Shown here one piece after another: positions 43,383 to 49,541 of a stretch of DNA of 49,541 bases (position 1 is the first letter of the stretch; each line of letters begins with the position of its first letter). Under the pieces are notes generated by a model, which did not search any database, was not told where the DNA came from, and saw only the letters and a program-made list of their open reading frames with translations. This DNA is from Cryobacterium sp. M96. Its GTDB lineage: Bacteria; Actinomycetota; Actinomycetes; Actinomycetales; Microbacteriaceae. The stretch is taken from positions 1 through 49,541 of the forward strand of contig NZ_PJJS01000032.1 in the NCBI RefSeq assembly GCF_002929845.1, given 5' to 3'. The position numbers and the translations under genes are program-made.

Positions 43383-45911
43383 ATGACCTCGCATCGGGTA
43401 CCGGCTCAGATGGCGCTTCCGGGAGCAGCCCTGACACCGGGAGCCGTGACACCTGCAGCGTCGTCACCGGCTGCACCGTCACCGGGGGTCGGCACGCCGA
43501 TCCCGGCTCCGTCGACCGCTGAGGTGAAACGGCCGCGGCTTGATGGTGCATTTCATCGGCTCATCGCCGGCGAAGCGCGCTGCGTCTGCGTGTGGGCTGC
43601 GGCAGGCTCCGGGAAGATGACCCTGCTGGCGTCCTGGGCTGGCCGTTTTCACCGGAACGGGGAGTCGGTCACTTGGGTACGCGCGCAGCCGGGCCGGTTC
43701 CGTCCCGCTGACGTCTGGCGGCAGGTCGGGCGGCGCTCGGGGGTGTCAGACGACGGGGACACCCGGTACGTGTTCATCGGTGGGTTGGACCGTGTCGAAG
43801 CGGATCGGCCGGGCTGGTGGGCGAGCTGGTCGCGTCGGCGCCCGAGGGCATCCGTCTCGTGGTCGCCGGGCGCACTCGGCCGTGCGCAGGGCCGACGCGA
43901 CTGCGCGGCGACGGCTCCATGGTCGACGTGCCGCCGGCGGACCTGGCGTTCGATCGGAGCGAGCTGCTGCTGATCGTGCCGTTCCTGCACGGGAGGGACG
44001 ATTCCGCACGGCTGGTGGTGGATTTCGACGGTGACGATCCGGCGGTGGCCGGTTTCCTCCGGTCGGAGATCATCGCCGGCTGAGCTGACGGTGACGAGAA
44101 CACGAAGCTGCGCGCCGCCGTCAGGCCTGTCCTCTCGGTCAACCTGGCCGTCGAGGTGACGAAGCGAGCGGATGCCGGGGCTGGGCTGGACCGGCTGGCC
44201 GGGCCCAGCGCACTTATCACCAGGGAGAGCGGCGACGACACCAGGGCGTATCTGATCCACTCGATCCTGCTGGCCTATCTGCAGGGCGAGGTGCGGCGAC
44301 GTGACTTCGTGGCGGCGGCGGCTCACGAGACCGCGGCCCGGTGGTTCGCGCGCCGCGCCGACGGTCAAAACGCTCTCGAGCAGGCGCTTGCTGCCGGGCT
44401 GCCCGTCCTCGCCGCCGAGATGCTCGATGCTTCGGTCTCGATCTCGTGCTCAGGGGAACGCCCGACCTCGTCCTCCGTGCCCTGGCAGAGCCGGCCGTGC
44501 GCGCCGGAACCCAGGTGCATCCGTGGCGGCGTCCCTGAGGCTGCTCCTGGACGCGCCGTACTTTCCCGACCGGGGGCAGGCCGACCACCTGCTGGCGGAG
44601 CTCGAGGCGGTGGGGCTCGCGTCCGGCGGCAGTGCGGAGATCTGGACCGTCGTGATCGACGCGCTTGCCGCCTTCTTCGCAGCGACGCCTGACGAAATCC
44701 GGGACCGTCTGGCCAGGCTGGGCGCCGTCCGCGCCGCACCGGGGCGGCGAGACCTCGGTGTCGACCTGCTGGCCGCCACCGCGGAGACCTGGTGCCGCGC
44801 CGGTCTGGGCGAGGCGGAGCGAGCCGAAGCGGGACTGCGAATGGTCGCTGTGACCGCGCGGAATGCCGGTAACCAATGGCTGTTCCTTCTTGCCGGCGAC
44901 CTCGCCGCCGTGTCGGCCTCCCGCCGGGGCGACTGGGCCCGCGCCGGTCTCATCGACGATCAACTCGCTCGGGCGACGGATGCCGCAGGGCGCCCGGCCA
45001 CGGGTGCCGTGGCATCCGTGGCGGGGGCGGCGTTCGACCGTGCAGCGGCCCGCGCCTCGGTCTCGCTCCAGATCCGCCGGTACGAACGCTGCGAGCCGAT
45101 CGATCAGGGCGTGCTGGAACGGCTTGTCGCGGCCGACCCTCTGGTGTGCGATTCCGGACTGATCGTGCCCGCCCAGACCTTCCTGTCCCTGTCGGCACCG
45201 GCGGCGGACCCGAGGCGGCGATCGGTGCTCGAGAATCTGAACGGCTTGATGCGGGAGAATGCGGACGCCCACCCGCGTGTGCCGAGCCTGTGCTGCATCC
45301 CCTGGTTCGAGCTGACCGGTGTGCTGGACGGGCGGGCCGAGGCCCGACGTGTCACGCTCCTGGTGGAGAACGTGCTGGGTACGGACTCGTTGGAGGCCGT
45401 GCTGCTCCGCTCCCTGGCGTACCCGCCGGCCCCGGGCCGCCACGGCGCCGGTGGGCGGCTGGAAGCCGCCGCAACGCCGGCCGCCCGGTGTTGGCGCGGG
45501 TCCACGCTCGTGAGCGCCTGGATCGTGCTCGCCGGCATCGCTGAGGAGAGTGAACGATCTGCCGAAGCGGATGCCCGTCTGGCTCGGGCGCCGCGCCTGG
45601 CTGAGCAGCTGCGGGACCTCGACGGTTTCGCAAGCCGGATTGTGACTCGGTCCGCTCAGGCGCCGGGGGAGAATTGCCCAGCCCCAGCCCCAGCCCCAGC
45701 CCCGGCCCCGGCCCCGGTCGCACCGCTCACCGAGCGGGAGCGGGTGCTGCTGCGCGAGCTGCCCTTCCATCAATCCGTGGCGGACATCGACCGCAAGCAC
45801 AATGTGAGCCCGAACACCGTCAAAACTTATCTGCGCAACATCTATCAGAAGCTTGAGGACACCGACCGCACCCGGGCCGTGACTATTGCTCAGGAGCGCG
45901 GCCTGCTCTGA
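43383..45911 (+). pseudogene. Large ATP-binding LuxR regulator (MalT/LAL type), multiply disrupted
   Basis: The product would be about 840 residues. N-terminal NTPase: VWAAAGSGKMTLLASWAG, a Walker A with Met in place of the usual Thr/Ser. The frame slips near 43810, continues with GELVASAPEGIRLVVAGRT, meets TGA at 44081-44083, resumes in the same frame with RLAGPSALITRESGDDTRAY, slips again near 44420 (LDLVLRGTPDLVLRALAEPA) and near 44525. From there a long intact run of TPR-like helices, an Ala-Pro linker and an intact C-terminal LuxR HTH (LTERERVLLRELPF, VSPNTVKTYLRNIYQKLEDT) reaches TGA 45909-45911. At least three frameshifts and one stop make it a pseudogene. Target genes unknown. Confidence 0.85.
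45681..45716. repeat. Hexanucleotide repeat (GCCCCR, six units) coding Ala-Pro
   Basis: Three GCCCCA units followed by three GCCCCG units encode the Ala-Pro linker of the dead LuxR gene, between its helical repeats and the HTH. The complementary unit GGGGCT forms the repeat at the right window edge. Confidence 0.9.
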
Positions 45912-46043
45912 CCTGCACCCCCCGAATGGGAATGGTTCCGCCTGACCCAGACCACTAGGCTTCGAGGGTCTCGTGCCCGCGCGCGCCGCGCGAAGTGCCA
46001 GGCCACGTGCATGATCTTCGTGCCGGCGGAACGGAAGGACCCC

Positions 46044-47489
46044 ATGTTTGAATTCCTGCTCAGCCCCATCCCCGGTCTCATCATGCTGGGTATCGTCGTC
46101 TTCCTGATCGGCCTGTTCTATGCCAAGAGCGTCTACAAGAACGCCGGGCCGGACGAAGCCCTGATCATCACCGGCAAGAAATCGAAGAAGACCATCGTCG
46201 ACGGCGCCACGCTGGAGGAATCCGGGCAACGCGTCGTGCACGGCCAGGGCGTGTTCATCACCCCGTTCTTCCAGAAGGCGTTCAAGATCAGCCTGCGCAG
46301 CCGGGCGATCGAGATCACGGCCGTCGCCCAGGACCAGAACGGCGTCACCCTCACCGTGGAAGCAGTCGCCATTGTGAAGGTCGGCGACGACCCGGCCGCC
46401 ATTCGTGCCGCCGCGCAGAGGTTTCTCGGCCAGGACAAGAACATCGACGGCTTCGCACAGGAAGTACTGTCGGGATCCCTGCGGTCGTCGATCGGTGGCA
46501 CGAACGTGATGACCATCATCCAGAAGCGCGACGAGCTCGGCTCCTCGGTGCTGGCGACCGCCCGGGAGTCCCTGGCCAACCAGGGCGTCGACGTGGACTC
46601 GTTCGAGATTAAGGGCATCACTGACGAGAACGACTACATCCGGGACCTCGGACGCGCCGAGCAGGCCAAGGTGCGGCGCCAGGCCGAGGTTGCCGAGCAC
46701 GCGGCCAACCGGGAGGCACAGGAGGCCGCCATTCTGGCCGAGCAGGCCATCGCCGAGGCCCAGAACACGCTCGCACTTCGAAAAGCGGCGCTGCAGCTGG
46801 ACACCGACAAGGCCGCCGCCGAAGCCGCCGCGGCCAAGCCGCTGGCCGAGGCCAAGGCCCAGCAGGCCATCGTTCAGGAGCAGGAGCTCACCGCCCAGCG
46901 GCGCGCATCTCTCCGCAAGGCCGAGCTTGAGTCCGAGGTCAACGCGATCGCCGACGCCGAGGCGTACCGCATCCGGGTGACCGCCATCGCGGCGGCGGAG
47001 GCCGCCGTGGCCGGCGCGAACGCCGACCGCGACAGCCGCATCGCCAACGCCGAGGCCCTCCGCGCGGAGGGGCAGGCCGAGGCCGACGCCATCCTCGCCC
47101 GCGGTACCGCTGAGGCGACCGCTACCCGGCTGTCCGCCGAGGCCGTCGCCGAGCAGAGTGAGGCGCTGATCCAGCTTCGCATGGTGGAAATGCTGCCCGA
47201 GATCGCCCGCGAGCTGGCCGCTCCGATGTCGAACATCGACAACCTGACGGTCATCTCCACGGATGGCGCCAGCCAACTGACCAAGAATGTCGCTTCCGGT
47301 ATCACCGAGGTCGACGGCGTGCTCAAGTCGACCATGGGTATCGGCATCCGGGAACTGCTCGGCAACCTCGTCGGTGGAGCCGCTGTCGGAGCGGCCGCGA
47401 CCAAAACCGCCAAGCCACAGGCCTCACTCACGACCGCCCAGCAGGCCGACGTCGACAGCGCTCTGGCCGCGCCGGCCGTCGAGGCATAG
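46044..47489 (+). CDS. Flotillin-family SPFH protein
   Basis: 481 residues from ATG 46044, five bases after GGAAGG. N-terminal membrane hairpin or anchor (LLSPIPGLIMLGIVVFLIGL), then the SPFH/band-7 domain: RVVHGQGVFITPFFQKAFKI, SLRSRAIEITAVAQDQNGVT, VLSGSLRSSIGG and DVDSFEIKGITDENDYIRDL. A long Ala/Glu-rich coiled coil (about 215-390) follows with many EA repeats, and a short C-terminal tail. Flotillins scaffold membrane microdomains. No NfeD partner is adjacent. It follows the dead LuxR gene by 132 bases. Intact. Confidence 0.92.
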   Translation: MFEFLLSPIPGLIMLGIVVFLIGLFYAKSVYKNAGPDEALIITGKKSKKTIVDGATLEESGQRVVHGQGVFITPFFQKAFKISLRSRAIEITAVAQDQNGVTLTVEAVAIVKVGDDPAAIRAAAQRFLGQDKNIDGFAQEVLSGSLRSSIGGTNVMTIIQKRDELGSSVLATARESLANQGVDVDSFEIKGITDENDYIRDLGRAEQAKVRRQAEVAEHAANREAQEAAILAEQAIAEAQNTLALRKAALQLDTDKAAAEAAAAKPLAEAKAQQAIVQEQELTAQRRASLRKAELESEVNAIADAEAYRIRVTAIAAAEAAVAGANADRDSRIANAEALRAEGQAEADAILARGTAEATATRLSAEAVAEQSEALIQLRMVEMLPEIARELAAPMSNIDNLTVISTDGASQLTKNVASGITEVDGVLKSTMGIGIRELLGNLVGGAAVGAAATKTAKPQASLTTAQQADVDSALAAPAVEA

Positions 47490-47641
47490 CACGCAGTCAG
47501 GTCGGACGCTGATTCAGGCCTTCGCGCCTGGATCGCTCGCATTTCGAGGGCGTCGACCTGGTCCCGGTGCGAGTAGCGTTGATGTTCACAGAATGCCGCA
47601 GTCCGGTCCGCATGGGCTCGGGAACAAGGGGAGATTTCCAG

Positions 47642-48373
47642 ATGACGGATGCCGCGATGGACCCGGTCTCGGCCGTTGCGCCCCTGCTGGCCGGGCGAGC
47701 GTCCTCGAGCCAGCGCTGGTCGAATCTGATATTCGTGCACTGGCGCGTGGACGCCGCTCTCGTGGCTCCGCTGCTGCCGGACGGTCTCGTGCCCGACGAA
47801 TTCGACGGCGCTAGCTGGGTTGGGCTGATCCCGTTCGTGCTGGACCGGGCCACCGTCTTCGGCAGTCCGCCCATTCCCTACTTCGGCACCTTCGTTGAGG
47901 TGAACGTGCGCCTGTACGCGGTGGATGCGAACGGGCACCGCGGCGTGGTCTTCGTCTCGCTGGAGGCCTCCCGGCTGGCGGCTGTGCTGGCGGCCCGGGC
48001 ATTGTTCTCGATCCCGTACATGTGGTCCCGCACCAAGCTTGAGGTCGGGGCGGGGGAATACCGCTACACCGCGCGCCGACACCTGGCCGCCGGGGCGCAC
48101 ACCGAGATCGTGGTGCGGCCGACTGCCCGCCCGGTCGTCGGCGACCCGCTCGCCGATTTCCTGACCGCCCGCTGGGCTCTATTCACCCGTACGCGTGGCC
48201 GCACGGTGCACCTGCGCAACCACCATGAGCCGTGGGAGCTCTTCGAGGCCGAACTGGTGAGCCTTGACGACACCCTGCTCGCCGTGGCGGGGTTCCCCGG
48301 GCTGGCCGGACGCGAGCCGGATTCCGTGCTGTATTCGCCCGGGGTCACCACCTGGTTCGGCGCCGCCGGCTGA
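47642..48373 (+). CDS. DUF2071 protein
   Basis: 243 residues from ATG 47642 (GGGGAG nine bases upstream). Typical DUF2071/YqjF features: SQRWSNLIFVHWRVDAALVA, LVPDEFDGASWVGLIPFVLD, YFGTFVEVNVRLYAVDANGH, VVFVSLEASRLAAVLAARAL and FLTARWALFTRTRGRTVHLR. No catalytic motif known to me; fold related to acetoacetate decarboxylase has been suggested for the family. Separate transcription unit after the flotillin gene. Intact. Confidence 0.9.
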   Translation: MTDAAMDPVSAVAPLLAGRASSSQRWSNLIFVHWRVDAALVAPLLPDGLVPDEFDGASWVGLIPFVLDRATVFGSPPIPYFGTFVEVNVRLYAVDANGHRGVVFVSLEASRLAAVLAARALFSIPYMWSRTKLEVGAGEYRYTARRHLAAGAHTEIVVRPTARPVVGDPLADFLTARWALFTRTRGRTVHLRNHHEPWELFEAELVSLDDTLLAVAGFPGLAGREPDSVLYSPGVTTWFGAAG

Positions 48374-48451
48374 GTCGCGGGCCGACGCTATCGAGGCAAG
48401 GTAGGACGGGGCGTTCGCTCGGCGGGCGGAACCGGTCGAGGCGCGCGTCGC

Positions 48452-49116
48452 TTCGGGCTGGCCCGCGCCGCGTTGGAGTCGGGTGAGATCAGTTGTCAGC
48501 ATGCGAGGGTGGTGATCGTTCAGGCGTGGTCGGTGCCGACGAGGTGAGGCCGGCGTTCGAGGTGGAGGTTCTGCGTTCGGCAGGCAGGTTGCCGGCGTCG
48601 AAGTTGACGTACCAGGCCCCGCGGCATGGCGTCGCGGACGCTCTACGACCGTGCTGAGAAGGTGGCGCTGCGGTCCGATCGCCGCGGAGACGGCCCGGCG
48701 GATCGCGGTCGGGTGCCGAGCTTCACCCGGATTCTGGTGCGTCCGGAGGCGGGGGCGGTGCTCTTGGTCGGCCGCGACCGGTAGATGGTGCCGTAAGACC
48801 CGAAACGGTTCCTGCGGGTGTGGGTCAAACCTGCCGGTTTCCAGGCTGCAAACGGTCGGTCGCAAACTGCGATATCGAGCATTCCCTGGATTGATAGTTC
48901 GATGGGCTGACCGCGCACGACAATCTGGCACGTCTGTCTGCGGGCTGTCATGCGCTGACGAGCGAGACCGGTTGGCGGGTGTTGCACCGCGGCGGCGGCT
49001 TACGTGAGTGGACGTCGCCGACGGGGCGCAGGCTCGTGAGCGAGCCTGCCAGGGTCATCCGCTCGGCTCCGACCGAACCGTCGACCTCCTGGTGCGCCAC
49101 CATGCCACGATCATGA
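48452..49116 (+). pseudogene. DUF222/HNH endonuclease, heavily decayed
   Basis: Recognisable pieces in order: LARAALESGEISCQHARVVI (DUF222 front), FEVEVLRSAGRLPASKLTYQ in another frame, then after a large deletion FTRILVRPEAGAVLLVGRDR, followed by TAG and TAA codons. PKRFLRV follows, then a frameshift and TCRFPGCKRSVANCDIEH, the HNH cysteines and Asp-x-Glu/His, then two more stops, and GLTAHDNLARLSAGCHALTS, EWTSPTGRRLVSEPARVIRS to TGA 49114-49116. At least four stops, two frameshifts and a deletion of the middle. It is the same family as the fragment at the left edge of the window. Confidence 0.88.
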
Positions 49117-49385
49117 GCGTAGTGCTGCTGGTCATCGGCGCGGCCCTGATCGGAGGGGGCCGGTCCGATCGGGGAAGCCCCCGGCCCGACCACCTGCGCC
49201 GAGGATGTCGCCTGGGTCGCACTCTCCCGGGTGCAGCCCCACGATCGACATCTCGTGCGCATGCTCGCGCATGGAGTCGACCGCAACCGTCAAGCCGCGT
49301 TACGCGGACTCAACGCGGTCTGACACAGCGCGGACTTCATGAGCGTTGTCGTCGGCAGCGTGAGAGCGGCAGGCTCTCCCGAACG

Positions 49386-49462
49386 AATTCGACGGAGATT
49401 TTGTCAAAATCGGCCCTAAATCGTTTGGAAATCCCGTTTTTCCGGAGAATCTCCGTCGAATT
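49386..49462. repeat. 77-bp palindromic repeat, copy 2
   Basis: Inverted arms AATTCGACGGAGATT and AATCTCCGTCGAATT enclose about 47 bases. Arms and length match copy 1 at 31334-31411, while the centre has diverged. Distant from any intact gene. Confidence 0.85.
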
Positions 49463-49505
49463 GGTTCCGGCTGCTCACCCAGCGAGACCCCAGTGGCACA
49501 ATCAT

Positions 49506-49541
49506 GGGCTGGGGCTGGGGCTGGGGCTGGGGCTGGGGCTG
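49506..49541. repeat. Hexanucleotide repeat GGGGCT running off the window
   Basis: At least five perfect GGGGCT units plus partial ends; the array continues past the right edge, so its full length is unknown. On the minus strand it could code Ala-Pro or Gln-Pro, but no gene is identified. Confidence 0.9.

Larger units (their letters stand above)
49117..49541. other. Gene-free right end with two repeats
   Basis: No supported gene. A short hydrophobic frame (SVVLLVIGAALIGGG, near 49108-49160) may be a scrap of a membrane protein, perhaps GAP/LysE-like, but is too short to name. The palindromic repeat and the GGGGCT repeat occupy the rest. Confidence 0.5.

Noticed and set aside
44217..47276. 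1019-codon open frame on the minus strand across the LuxR and flotillin genes
   Set aside because: It is antisense to a gene with clear HTH and SPFH domains and has no recognisable domains of its own; long antisense frames are common in high-GC DNA.
49506..49541. CRISPR-like or satellite array at the right edge
   Set aside because: It is a simple 6-bp tandem repeat without spacers.

Overview
The window reads as high-GC actinobacterial DNA, most likely from the family Microbacteriaceae; a psychrotolerant genus such as Cryobacterium would fit, but the genus is a guess. The evidence is the block sepH, DUF4193, DUF3093, dut, DUF3710, DUF3159, acnA, dxs, then fadBA, RNase D and DUF3000, plus SD or leaderless starts, four-base stop/start overlaps and frequent GTG starts. 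No tRNA, rRNA, CRISPR array, prophage or intact transposase was seen.

Layout. Positions 1-3740 are a graveyard of dead genes: a DUF222/HNH 3' end, a DUF7010-like membrane protein, a Ca/Na antiporter, an EamA exporter stub, a zinc-type alcohol dehydrogenase and an arylsulfatase scrap. Among them sit a B3/B4-domain gene and a regulator split into HTH and cupin parts. From 3.8 to 12 kb lie an MFS transporter divergent from malate synthase G, a Fic AMPylase, a frameshifted GNAT gene, two small membrane proteins and a secreted PI-PLC/GDPD-like enzyme. From 12.7 to 17.8 kb is a branched-chain 2-oxoacid dehydrogenase operon (E1alpha-E1beta-E2) behind an Lrp/AsnC regulator and an MpaB-family oxygenase. 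From 17.9 to 22 kb are a GH3 lipoprotein with an early stop, another lipoprotein, a YceI protein and an FUSC-family exporter. From 22 to 43 kb is a conserved core: cell division, dUTPase, aconitase, DXP synthase, beta-oxidation, RNase D, a reductase related to RibD, SufE, a sulfurtransferase, ZapE and an ammonium transporter with a GlnR-type box. From 43.1 kb dead genes return (SHOCT protein, large LuxR regulator), then an intact flotillin and a DUF2071 protein, and finally a DUF222/HNH pseudogene, a palindromic repeat and a hexanucleotide repeat at the right edge.

Metabolically the core genes converge on acetyl-CoA: Bkd degrades branched-chain 2-oxoacids, FadBA completes fatty-acid oxidation, and aconitase and malate synthase G belong to the TCA cycle and glyoxylate assimilation. 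I found no clearly new multigene system. The less usual signals are a set of relics that share one decay style (internal out-of-frame deletions), a dispersed ~78-bp palindromic repeat present twice, a 42-bp direct repeat whose two copies differ only in one codon phase, and several palindromes placed like operators.
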